A stretch of 48,261 nucleotides of DNA. Source: JALZBN01 sp035525375. Its GTDB lineage: Bacteria; Actinomycetota; Acidimicrobiia; Acidimicrobiales; AC-14. A program made the translations under genes and the position numbers. The notes under the pieces were generated by a model. That model worked only from the letters and a program-made list of their open reading frames with translations, had not been told where the DNA came from and did no database searches. Of the stretch, positions 31,229 through 38,876 are shown one piece after another. The stretch lies in NCBI GenBank assembly GCA_035525375.1, contig DATLEI010000103.1:1-48261 (forward strand), given 5' to 3'. Every line of letters starts with the position of its first letter. Within the stretch, counting starts at the first letter, position 1.

Positions 31229-31786
31229 CTACCCACTGGAAGGTGTGGCGCAGTCCTCGATGTAGTCGAGCGCCAGCTCCACCGCTTCTTGCACCGGCCG
31301 CGTCGCCGGCAACGTCATATAGGCGCCGCCGGGTTCCTCCATCTCGGCGGCCACGCGCCGGACCAAGTCGCCATCGCGATTTCCAGCCGGGTGCGCACCG
31401 TCTGCGGCATCATGCTCGCATCGCTCGATGGCGACCTCGACTGGCACGTCGCACACGATGACTGCGGAGAAGCCATCACTCTCACGGGCAACAGCCTCAG
31501 CGGCCTCGACCTCGGTGCGGCGCGAGAAAGTCAGTCCATCGAAGATGATGATGCGTCCTCGACCGAGGTGGTAGCGCGCCGCGTCGAGCATCACCGAAAA
31601 GGTGATGTCGCGCTCGGCCGCGCTGTAGTCACAAGGAGCAAACAGAGCATGACGAACTTCGTCTTTGTCTACGACGCGTACGTCAGGCAACCGAGCGGCG
31701 ATCGCCGCCGCGAGTGTGCTCTTGCCCGCTCCTGGCAGACCGGCGAGCACGATCACACCGGGCCGCCCCACACCGGGCCGCCGCAC
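31229..31786 (-). CDS. P-loop kinase-like ATPase
   Basis: The 185-residue AAA_33-type small kinase has Walker A L-A-G-L-P-G-A-G-K-S-T-L-A (about 14-26), V-V-D-K-D-E-V-R (lid and substrate Asp), and I-I-I-F-D-G-L-T-F-S-R-R. Related folds phosphorylate small molecules, nucleotides or antibiotics; the substrate is not evident. The GTG at 31786 begins 6 bp after the upstream glycosyltransferase stop, so the two are probably co-transcribed. The first codons contain CGGCCCGGTGTG twice, giving two further in-frame GTG candidates, so the exact start is uncertain. Confidence 0.78.
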   Translation of the reverse strand: MRRPGVGRPGVIVLAGLPGAGKSTLAAAIAARLPDVRVVDKDEVRHALFAPCDYSAAERDITFSVMLDAARYHLGRGRIIIFDGLTFSRRTEVEAAEAVARESDGFSAVIVCDVPVEVAIERCEHDAADGAHPAGNRDGDLVRRVAAEMEEPGGAYMTLPATRPVQEAVELALDYIEDCATPSSG

Positions 31787-31792
31787 AGTTCG

Positions 31793-33556
31793 CTAGCCGA
31801 GGACGGCGAAGGATGCGGTGGTCACGTTGGCCGACGCCAGCTGCTCGTTCATCTCGTTGACCATCCGCCTCGTCGTCGGTCCGTCAGCGGTGCGGGCATT
31901 GAGAACGTAGATCGAACCGGCCTTCACCGTCGATGGGGGGCCGTCAGTGAGCACCTTGTTCGGCACGACGACACGCTCGTGGACGATGCGCGACCACGCC
32001 AGATCGAAGCCGTCGACTCGCCGCACGGGCACGAACACCCGCACGTTGAGGCCGGTAGCGGATTTAATCGCCTCACTGGCGCGCCGGAGGTCGGCGCGGG
32101 CCCGACGCCACTGCATGTTCGTGTGCCGGCCCCATCCGCCGTTGGCGATGTCGACGCCGGCATCGCGCAGGCGACGTAGGGCGTCGGGGTGGTCGGTCGC
32201 AAGTGCACCGTCGACCACCGCAGTGACGTGCGCTTTCGCAAGCATCGCCGGCAGTTCAGGATCCTCGATCGAGTTCGAGCCAAGGCGAACGGCGATGTAC
32301 GCGGCATCGGTGCCCTTCGGGGCACGGGTGACGCCGACACCTTTTGCCGTCGCGACGCCGACGCCCAGGGTGAGCCCGCCATAGACCATTGCCAGGCAGG
32401 CCGCCACTGCGGCCACAACGCGCCGGCGGTGCGGCGACTTCGCCTTCCCCGCTGGCTCCAACGCCGGTGCCCGCTCGGGAAGTGGATCGGTCGCCAGCCG
32501 GACGGTATCGACGGCGGCGTCGCCGGCGAACATTGCATGGGCGTCGGCGGTGAGCCGTTCCCGGTCGGGCCCCGTGACCCGGTCGAGATCGGCCCCGAGC
32601 TCGTCAGCCTTGCGGGAGTAGGCGGCGACACCGGCGCGTTCCATGTCGACCGCGTTCTCACGACCGTGTCCGGCAATGGGCCGGTAACTCACCACCGGCA
32701 GGCCGGCGGCAAAGGCTTCCATGCAACTCAGACCGCCGGCGTTCTGCAGGAGCACGTCGGACGCGGCCATGAGTATCGGCATCTCGTCGGTCCAGCCCAT
32801 AACCCGTCCGGCCCCACGGCGCTGCAGCTTGCGGCGCAGCTTCTCGTTGTTTCCGCAGATGGCCAGCGGCGTGTAGCGACCGGTCGCCAGTACGTCGTCG
32901 AACGTGCGACCTATGTCGCCGACGCCCCACGACCCGGCGACGAGGAGCACGACCCGCTCGTCGTGGGCGATGCCCAGGTGGGTGCGCGCCGCCTCACGCG
33001 GCGGCAGGGCGGTGCTGAAACGTTCGGGAACGAGGGGGCCCGGCGCGGATGCAGGGCCATTGGCCTGCTTGGCCGCCTGGGCCGCAGCTTGAGGATGCAC
33101 GCAGAGGTGCTCGTCAACGCCGGGGTGGGTCCAGAGCGGATGGACGGCGAAATCGGTGATGAAGGTCGCAACCGGCACCTGCAACTTTCCCCGGAGCCGA
33201 TCGCGGCCGAGAACGAGGGAAGCCAGCGGGTAGGTCGAGACGATGGCGTCGGGTTGCGTTTCGGTGCACCACCGCTGCATGCGCCGGTTGGTGATGAGGG
33301 CGATAAGAGTGACGAGCGGGCCCGCCATCGACGGCGCGAGGTACCAGAGGCGGTAGGTGAGCTCGTAGAGCCAGGGCGCCCAGCGCAGTTCCCACTTGTA
33401 ACTCAGGCGGACAGCGGTGCCGGCGCCCGCAGGGAAGGCTTGGAGAAAGTCGACCATGGTCGCCTCATGGCCCTCGGCGCGTAGGCGCGAACGCAACTCT
33501 CTCGCTGCGCCGTCGTGGCCCCCGCCCATGCTGGCGGAGACGATGAGAAATCTCAT
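31793..33556 (-). CDS. MGDG-synthase-like glycosyltransferase fused to a degenerate NodB-like domain
   Basis: 587 residues. Residues 1-165 are an MGDG-synthase N-terminal domain (S-A-S-M-G-G-G-H-D-G-A-A-R-E-L near the start). Residues 190-360 are the GT28 C-terminal domain (G-W-T-D-E-M-P-I-L-M-A-A-S-D-V-L-L-Q-N-A-G-G-L, then E-A-F-A-A-G-L-P-V-V). A basic linker and one membrane helix follow at about 386-405. Residues 410-587 have the layout of a polysaccharide deacetylase (A-M-L-A-K-A-H-V-T-A-V-V, H-P-D-A-L-R-R-L-R-D-A-G-V-D-I-A-N-G-G-W-G-R-H) but lack the T-F-D-D-G and H-x-x-x-H metal residues. Family members glycosylate diacylglycerol or peptidoglycan lipid. Next to sphingolipid-like genes, ceramide is a possible acceptor. 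The start at 33556 avoids a non-homologous extension. Confidence 0.83.
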   Translation of the reverse strand: MRFLIVSASMGGGHDGAARELRSRLRAEGHEATMVDFLQAFPAGAGTAVRLSYKWELRWAPWLYELTYRLWYLAPSMAGPLVTLIALITNRRMQRWCTETQPDAIVSTYPLASLVLGRDRLRGKLQVPVATFITDFAVHPLWTHPGVDEHLCVHPQAAAQAAKQANGPASAPGPLVPERFSTALPPREAARTHLGIAHDERVVLLVAGSWGVGDIGRTFDDVLATGRYTPLAICGNNEKLRRKLQRRGAGRVMGWTDEMPILMAASDVLLQNAGGLSCMEAFAAGLPVVSYRPIAGHGRENAVDMERAGVAAYSRKADELGADLDRVTGPDRERLTADAHAMFAGDAAVDTVRLATDPLPERAPALEPAGKAKSPHRRRVVAAVAACLAMVYGGLTLGVGVATAKGVGVTRAPKGTDAAYIAVRLGSNSIEDPELPAMLAKAHVTAVVDGALATDHPDALRRLRDAGVDIANGGWGRHTNMQWRRARADLRRASEAIKSATGLNVRVFVPVRRVDGFDLAWSRIVHERVVVPNKVLTDGPPSTVKAGSIYVLNARTADGPTTRRMVNEMNEQLASANVTTASFAVLG

Positions 33557-33667
33557 TTCGTGCGACCCTTCAGGCCCCCGGAACCCCTGCCCAAGACTTA
33601 GGAACATCTTAACGTCACTCGAGTCGGCAGGGGTCGTTCGCGCCGGGTGCGACTACCCTCCCCACTC

Positions 33668-34792
33668 GTGAGAGTCGAGGTGAAACCGGTCCGGAGTCTT
33701 CTGGGGCGTCGGAAGTTCGTCGACCTCCCGTTCCGCCTCTTCGGGTCCGATCCCATCTGGGTGCCGCCCTTGCGGGTCGCTGTCCACGACCGGTTGTCGC
33801 CAAAGCACCCCGCCAACGAGCACCAGGAGACACAACTCTGGATCGCCTACCGCGAGGGCCGGCCGGTGGGCCGCGTTGGCGCGTGCATCGACTCCCTGTT
33901 CAACGAGTTTCAGGGCGAGTCGTGGGCCTGGATCGGTTTCTTCGAGTCATTTGACGACCCCACCATCGCCGCCGCCCTGTTCAACGAAGCGTGGCGCTGG
34001 GCTCGGAAGCGGGGGATGACGGTCGCCGTCGGACCCGGCTCGTTCACGACCAACGACGAGTGTGGCCTCCTCGTTGACGGGTTCGATCACCCGCCCATCA
34101 TCCTCACCTCCCAGAATCCGCCCTACTACGAGCGGCTCTGGACCGATGCCGGTTGGCAACCGGCGATGGACCTTTGGGGCTGGCAGCTCCTGCGGGAGAA
34201 CGTCTCGTTGTCACAGCGCCAGCACCGGGTGCTCAATCGCATCGAGCGCAACGGCGACATCAAGGTGCGCAGCATGCGGATGGAGGAGTTCGACGCCGAG
34301 GTTCACCAGTTCTTCGAGTTGTACAACTCGGCGTGGGCCCGCAACTGGGGCTTCGCGCCGATGACGGAAACCGAGGTGAAGCACCTGGCCAAGAACCTCA
34401 AGCAGGTCATCGATCCCGACCTCGCGATCCTCGCCGAAACTCAATCCGGCACTCCCGTCGGCGTGGCCCTGGCGCTCCCCGACATCAACACGACCGTCCG
34501 CCAGATCCGTGACGGACGCCTCCTGCCGCTGGGATGGCTTCGCCTCCTTCGAGGCACGAAGAAGTACCCGCAGGCGCGCATCTTCGCCCTGGGCGTGCAC
34601 CCCGACCACCAGCCCCGGGCCCTAGGTCCCCTGCTCTATGAGCGGCTGCTCGACCGTTTGCTGGCCAAGTCCCACATCAAGTGGGCCGAAGCCTCATGGG
34701 TGCTGGAAACGAACACGGCCATGAACGCGGCGGTCGAATCACTGGGCGGCCTCCATTACAAGACGTGGCGCCTGTACCAATACGAGCTGTAG
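33668..34792 (+). CDS. GNAT-fold acyltransferase, bacterial ceramide synthase-like
   Basis: The 374-residue protein belongs to a large GNAT-like family that opens with F-V-D-L-P-F-R-L-F-x-x-D-P-I-W-V-P-P-L and H-P-A-N-E-H-Q-E. It then has G-R-P-V-G-R-V-G-A-C-I-D, F-N-E-F-Q-G-E (about 83-89), a central P-P-Y-Y-E-R-L-W-T-D-A-G-W, and a C-terminal acetyltransferase core with A-R-I-F-A-L-G-V-H-P-D-H-Q. As I recall, the bacterial ceramide synthase of Caulobacter (bCerS) is of this GNAT type. Here the gene converges on epimerase-like and serine-palmitoyltransferase-like genes. N-acylation of a sphingoid base is therefore inferred. GTG 33668 was chosen; an in-frame start at 33647 is possible. Confidence 0.72.
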   Translation: MRVEVKPVRSLLGRRKFVDLPFRLFGSDPIWVPPLRVAVHDRLSPKHPANEHQETQLWIAYREGRPVGRVGACIDSLFNEFQGESWAWIGFFESFDDPTIAAALFNEAWRWARKRGMTVAVGPGSFTTNDECGLLVDGFDHPPIILTSQNPPYYERLWTDAGWQPAMDLWGWQLLRENVSLSQRQHRVLNRIERNGDIKVRSMRMEEFDAEVHQFFELYNSAWARNWGFAPMTETEVKHLAKNLKQVIDPDLAILAETQSGTPVGVALALPDINTTVRQIRDGRLLPLGWLRLLRGTKKYPQARIFALGVHPDHQPRALGPLLYERLLDRLLAKSHIKWAEASWVLETNTAMNAAVESLGGLHYKTWRLYQYEL

Positions 34793-34809
34793 CCAGCGGC
34801 GCTGCGGGA

Positions 34810-35706
34810 TCAGCGGGCGAGGAACTCGCGCAAGACCTCGGTGGAGGTTTTGGTGGGCTTCCAGCCGAGCGACTTCTCTGCCGCCTTCGGACTCAAGGCG
34901 AGCGGGCCGTTGAGCATGCACGCCCGGTCCGCGCCGAAGGGCAGGAACCTGGCGCGCGCCGCGACTTCGGCAACGCCGAGGGTCAGGCGCAAGGGCAACC
35001 GAAGGATCCGACTGCCGGCGATCGAGGCGATGTCGGTCTCGGCGAGCCAGTCGTCGGTGGCCACGTTGAACACGCCCGTCGCATCGGACGTGCCGGCGCA
35101 ATGCAAAGCGGCCGCTACGTCGTCCTCGTCGAGAAACTGCAGGGCCTGACGTACACCCTTCACCGCGGGCACGACCATCTTGTAGCGCGCCGCCGCTTTG
35201 CGCACCTGAGGATCGGAATGGTCACCCAACACCGCGGCGATACGCAGGGAGATTGTCGGCGCGGCTGCGGCGCAGAGCCCTTCGGCCTCCAACTTCTGGG
35301 CCGCGTACGGGCACTCGACATTGGGTCTCGCGAGGTCGGATTCAGCGAGCGGCAAGGGATTGTCGGGCCACGCGCCGTAGACCGAGGCGGACGAGGCGAA
35401 CACAACCCGCGCCGGGCCCGCGTCCAAGACATTGCGGGTGCCCACGATGTTGACGTCACCCAGCTCGTTGCGGCTCCCGGCCCGCCACAGCTGAAAACCG
35501 AGATGCCACAACACATCGACGTCTTTCAAAGCGGAGCGCGCCGCGGGGTCACGAAGATCGGCCTGTGTGTGGACGAGCTTGGGATCAGTGACCGCCAAGG
35601 GACGGCGCGCCACTGACCGGACCCGAGACACATCCGGGTCGGCGAGCAGGAGTGGGAGCAGCCGGGAGCCGAGGGCCCCGGTCGCTCCTGTCAGTCCAAC
35701 GTCGAT
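34810..35706 (-). CDS. NAD-dependent epimerase/dehydratase family protein, CerR-like
   Basis: About 298 residues of an extended short-chain dehydrogenase: G-A-T-G-A-L-G-S-R-L (dinucleotide loop), D-L-R-D-P, V-L-W-H-L-G, N-x-x-G-T-R-N-V-L-D-A, F-A-S-S-A-S-V-Y-G and Y-A-A-Q-K (catalytic Tyr and Lys). Close layout and neighbour to a serine-palmitoyltransferase suggest the ceramide reductase CerR; sugar epimerase is the alternative. Start problem: homology wants Met where the sequence has ATC (35704-35706), preceded at 7 nt by GAGG. No ATG, GTG or TTG lies between there and an ATG at 35856, which would overlap the upstream gene by 166 bp. A CTG overlapping the upstream stop is the other option. 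Confidence 0.8.
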   Translation of the reverse strand: MDVGLTGATGALGSRLLPLLLADPDVSRVRSVARRPLAVTDPKLVHTQADLRDPAARSALKDVDVLWHLGFQLWRAGSRNELGDVNIVGTRNVLDAGPARVVFASSASVYGAWPDNPLPLAESDLARPNVECPYAAQKLEAEGLCAAAAPTISLRIAAVLGDHSDPQVRKAAARYKMVVPAVKGVRQALQFLDEDDVAAALHCAGTSDATGVFNVATDDWLAETDIASIAGSRILRLPLRLTLGVAEVAARARFLPFGADRACMLNGPLALSPKAAEKSLGWKPTKTSTEVLREFLAR

Positions 35707-36881
35707 CGAACGACCTCGAAGGCGTGGAGCGCGTCGTCGATGTGCTGCTCGGTGTGGGTCGCCACGACCGATGTGCGCAGCATGGCCGCGCCGGGTGCGA
35801 CCGCCGGCGCCAACGCGCAGTTGGTGAACACCCCATTGTCGAGCAGCGCCCGCCACATGCGCGCCGCCTCGTAGTCGTCGCCGATCATGACGGAAATGAT
35901 GGCGGCCGCGTTGTCGGGGCCGGCTTCGTAACCGAGGTCGCGCAGTCCGCGCCGGAGTTGCTCCAGCCGCTTTCCAACCGACTCGCGCCGCCAGTCCTCG
36001 TCACGAGCGATGCGAGATGCGGTCAACGCCGCTGCCGTCGCCGCGGGTACGCCCGAAGCGGTGAAGAGGAAGGGACGGCACGCGATGCGGATGAAATCGA
36101 GTACGTCTTTGGATCCAGTCACGAAGCCGCCACATGAAGCCAGTGACTTCGAGAACGTGCCCATGATGAGGTCGGGTTTGATGCCCGCCTCGGCTGCCAC
36201 TCCGGCACCCTTCGGACCGACGACGCCCAAGGAGTGGGCCTCGTCAACCAGCAGCCGGGCACCCGACTCCGAGCACGCGGTGGCAATGGCCTCGACCGGC
36301 GCCATGTCGCCCTCCATCGAGTACACGCCGTCGACGGCAACCAGCGCGCCGCCCTCCCCCTCGGCGTGCCATGTCTCCAGCCGCCGCCGCAACGCGGAGA
36401 CCGAGTTGTGCCGGAACGATCGCAGCGATCCCGACGCCAGACGCGCGCCGTCGATCAAACTCGCATGGCTCGACGCGTCCACGAACACGACATCTCTCGA
36501 GCTCACCAGGGTCGAGACGAGCCCGAGGTTCACCGCATACCCGGTGGTGAACACCAGGCAGGCCTCGTAGCCGAGCCAGTCGGCCAGCTCCTCTTCCAGT
36601 TCCAGATGAAGCGGGAGGGTGCCGTTCATCAACCGGCTGCCGGTGCACCCGCTCCCATACTTCTCGACCGCATCGATGGCGGCGCGCTTGACCCGGTCGT
36701 CGCCGGTCAGGCCCAGGTACTTGTTCGACCCCAGCATGATGACGTCGCGGCCCTCGTGCTGCACGACAGGGCCGGCCTCACTGGCCATCTGGCGGAAGTA
36801 GGGCAAGATGCCCATGGCGTCGGCCATCCGGTACTCCTGCACCCGGGCCGAGTCACATTTGTCGAAAAGATCGGCGGTCAT
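35691..36881 (-). CDS. Serine palmitoyltransferase-like PLP enzyme (alpha-oxoamine synthase family)
   Basis: The 396-residue enzyme is predicted to condense an amino acid (serine) with an acyl-CoA or acyl-ACP, releasing CO2, the first step of sphingolipid synthesis. SPT-like stretches: R-D-V-I-M-L-G-S-N-K-Y-L-G-L-T (about 45-59), Y-G-S-G-C-T-G-S-R-L-M-N-G-T, F-T-T-G-Y-A-V-N-L-G, S-H-A-S-L-I-D-G, D-G-V-Y-S-M-E-G-D-M-A-P, D-E-A-H-S-L-G-V-V-G, the PLP lysine in G-T-F-S-K-S-L-A-S-C-G-G-F, and C-R-P-F-L-F-T-A-S. These fit Sphingomonas-type SPT better than BioF or Kbl, and no biotin genes are nearby. It overlaps the epimerase-like gene downstream. Confidence 0.85.
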   Translation of the reverse strand: MTADLFDKCDSARVQEYRMADAMGILPYFRQMASEAGPVVQHEGRDVIMLGSNKYLGLTGDDRVKRAAIDAVEKYGSGCTGSRLMNGTLPLHLELEEELADWLGYEACLVFTTGYAVNLGLVSTLVSSRDVVFVDASSHASLIDGARLASGSLRSFRHNSVSALRRRLETWHAEGEGGALVAVDGVYSMEGDMAPVEAIATACSESGARLLVDEAHSLGVVGPKGAGVAAEAGIKPDLIMGTFSKSLASCGGFVTGSKDVLDFIRIACRPFLFTASGVPAATAAALTASRIARDEDWRRESVGKRLEQLRRGLRDLGYEAGPDNAAAIISVMIGDDYEAARMWRALLDNGVFTNCALAPAVAPGAAMLRTSVVATHTEQHIDDALHAFEVVRSTLD

Positions 36882-36957
36882 TCGTCACAAGCTTACGTAG
36901 GATGACCATCGTGAGTGGGCCGAGGACGAACGAACCCGAGCATTCCGGCCGCGACTG

Positions 36958-37713
36958 TTGACGCCACCTGCCGTCGTCCTCCTCCACGCCTTCCCGCTCA
37001 ACTCGGGGATGTGGGACGACCAGATCGAGACCCTCGGCGACCGGTGGCGCGTGATCGCGCCCGACCTCACTGGCTTCGGCACCGCCGGCGCGCGCGACGA
37101 CCCCGGCGCGTATTCGGTTGAAAACTATGCCGACGACGTAGCCGATCTTCTGCGGCGCGAAGGGATCACGCGCGCCGTCATCGGCGGTCTCTCCTTGGGC
37201 GGATACATCGCATTCGCCTTCTATCGCCGCCACCGCGACATGGTGGCGGCGCTCGTCCTCGCCGACACCCGCGCCGCTGGGGACGCGCCGGAAGCCGCCG
37301 CACGTAGGGTGTCCCAGCAACGACAGGTCGCCGAGAGCGGCACCGACGAACTGATCGACAACTCCTTGGACAATCTCTTGAGCGACGACACCAAACAGCA
37401 GCGTCCCGAGGTCGTTGCCCGGGCCCGCAAGCTGATGGAACAGAGCCCACCGGCGGGGGTCATAGGTGCCCTTGACGCCATGCGCCGGCGACCCGACGCC
37501 AGCGACGAACTCGCATCCATCGACGTCCCCGTTCTCGTCATCGTGGGCGCGGCCGACAGGACCTCCCCACCGGAGGTCGCGGCCCGCATGGCCGAGCAGA
37601 TCCCGAACGCCACCCTCGAGGTCCTGCCCGGCGCGGGCCACCTCTCCAACCTGGAAGTCCCGGAGGCGTTCAATCGGGCCTTGATCCGCTTCTTGGGCAC
37701 CCAACTCGGGTGA
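36958..37713 (+). CDS. Alpha/beta hydrolase
   Basis: 251 residues with H-A-F-P (oxyanion loop, about 10-13), nucleophile elbow G-G-L-S-L-G-G (about 79-85), acid in G-A-A-D-R-T-S-P-P and catalytic His in G-A-G-H-L-S-N-L-E. Typical of soluble 3-oxoadipate enol-lactonase/esterase-like enzymes; substrate unknown. The only usable start in this frame is TTG 36958, because the frame upstream reaches a stop at 36898-36900 without ATG or GTG. It overlaps the acyl-CoA dehydrogenase by 4 bp (GTGA). Divergent from the serine-palmitoyltransferase-like gene, 76 bp apart. Confidence 0.88.
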   Translation: MTPPAVVLLHAFPLNSGMWDDQIETLGDRWRVIAPDLTGFGTAGARDDPGAYSVENYADDVADLLRREGITRAVIGGLSLGGYIAFAFYRRHRDMVAALVLADTRAAGDAPEAAARRVSQQRQVAESGTDELIDNSLDNLLSDDTKQQRPEVVARARKLMEQSPPAGVIGALDAMRRRPDASDELASIDVPVLVIVGAADRTSPPEVAARMAEQIPNATLEVLPGAGHLSNLEVPEAFNRALIRFLGTQLG

Positions 37714-38876
37714 CCGGCGCATCTGCTGACGAAACGCTCGTCAGGGAGAAACTTGGCGCCCTCGTCAGAGAGCATGGGACGCGCGCCCAGCGCGACCCGG
37801 CTGCATTCTGGGGCGCACAGTTCGACGCCGGTTTGGCCTGGGTCGACTTTCCGATGGGCCTTGGTGGACTAGCGGTGCGGCCCGCACTGCAGTTCCTGGT
37901 TGAGGAACGCCTGGAGACCGAGGGCCTACCGACGAACAAGACTCGCAACCCCATCGGTGTCGGAGTCGCCGCCTCGACAATTGGAGTGCACGGCACGGAC
38001 GAGCAGAAGCAACGTCACCTGAGGACGCTGTTCATCTGCGATGAAGTCTGGTGCCAGCTGTACTCCGAGGAGAGCGCCGGCTCCGACTTGGCCTCGGTCG
38101 AGACGCTCGGCCAACGCCGCGCCGACGACTGGGAAATCAACGGCACGAAGTTGTGGGTGACGCTGGCCCACGCCGCCAAGTGGGGGCTCCTACTTGCTCG
38201 CACCGATCGCGACGCGCCGCGTCACGCGGGCCTGACGTGTTTCATCGTCGACATGGAGACCGATGGCGTGGCGATCACTCCGGTGCGACAGATGACTGGT
38301 CAGGCCGAGCTCAACCAGGTCACCCTGACCGACGTGCGGGTGCCCGACGCGCAGCGCGTCGGTGAGGCGGGCCGGGGGTGGCACGTCGCGATGACGACGC
38401 TCGCGCGAGAGCGGGCCTGGCTCGGAAATCGCACCGCCGTCCGTGGTTCGGGGCCCATCGGCGAAGCCGTACGGCTCTGGCAGGACCGTCCCGACAAGGA
38501 CCCCGTGCTGCGCGACCGGCTCATGCAGCTGTGGGTCGAGGCCGAAGTGGTTCGACTGCTGAGTCGTAGGGTTGCGGGCCTCGTGCCCCCCGTTGCTGCC
38601 GAGCCGGCGCGCCCACCAGGGCCGGCTGGCGCGGCCGCCAAGTTGGCCAGCGCAGAGTTGAACCAGCGCATCTACGACTTCTGCCTGACCCTGCTCGGTC
38701 CCTCGGGGATGCTCTATGGCTCCTACGAGATGGATCGGCCGACTGAGGTCGGTCTTGAAGGTACGGGTGTGCACCGGGCATTCCTACGTTCCCGGGGGGC
38801 AACCCTCGAGGGCGGCAGCTCGGAAATCATGCGCACGATCCTCGGCGAGCGGGTACTGGGTTTTCCTCGCTCTTGA
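37710..38876 (+). CDS. Acyl-CoA dehydrogenase
   Basis: The 388-residue FAD enzyme introduces an alpha,beta double bond into an acyl-CoA. Visible: Q-L-Y-S-E-E-S-A-G-S-D-L-A-S-V (FAD/substrate strand, about 112-126), W-E-I-N-G-T-K-L-W-V-T, M-T-G-Q-A-E-L-N-Q-V-T-L-T-D-V-R-V-P-D, R-A-W-L-G-N-R, and C-terminal L-E-G-G-S-S-E-I-M-R-T-I-L-G-E-R-V-L-G. The N-terminal domain is slightly shortened. Translationally coupled to the hydrolase before it and, through TTGA, to the EEP gene after it. A fatty-acid or sterol side-chain substrate is likely but not determined. Confidence 0.92.
   Translation: MTGASADETLVREKLGALVREHGTRAQRDPAAFWGAQFDAGLAWVDFPMGLGGLAVRPALQFLVEERLETEGLPTNKTRNPIGVGVAASTIGVHGTDEQKQRHLRTLFICDEVWCQLYSEESAGSDLASVETLGQRRADDWEINGTKLWVTLAHAAKWGLLLARTDRDAPRHAGLTCFIVDMETDGVAITPVRQMTGQAELNQVTLTDVRVPDAQRVGEAGRGWHVAMTTLARERAWLGNRTAVRGSGPIGEAVRLWQDRPDKDPVLRDRLMQLWVEAEVVRLLSRRVAGLVPPVAAEPARPPGPAGAAAKLASAELNQRIYDFCLTLLGPSGMLYGSYEMDRPTEVGLEGTGVHRAFLRSRGATLEGGSSEIMRTILGERVLGFPRS

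Noticed and set aside
35691..36881. BioF (8-amino-7-oxononanoate synthase) as the name of the PLP enzyme
   Set aside because: The family is shared, but the motif details fit serine palmitoyltransferase better and there are no biotin genes nearby.
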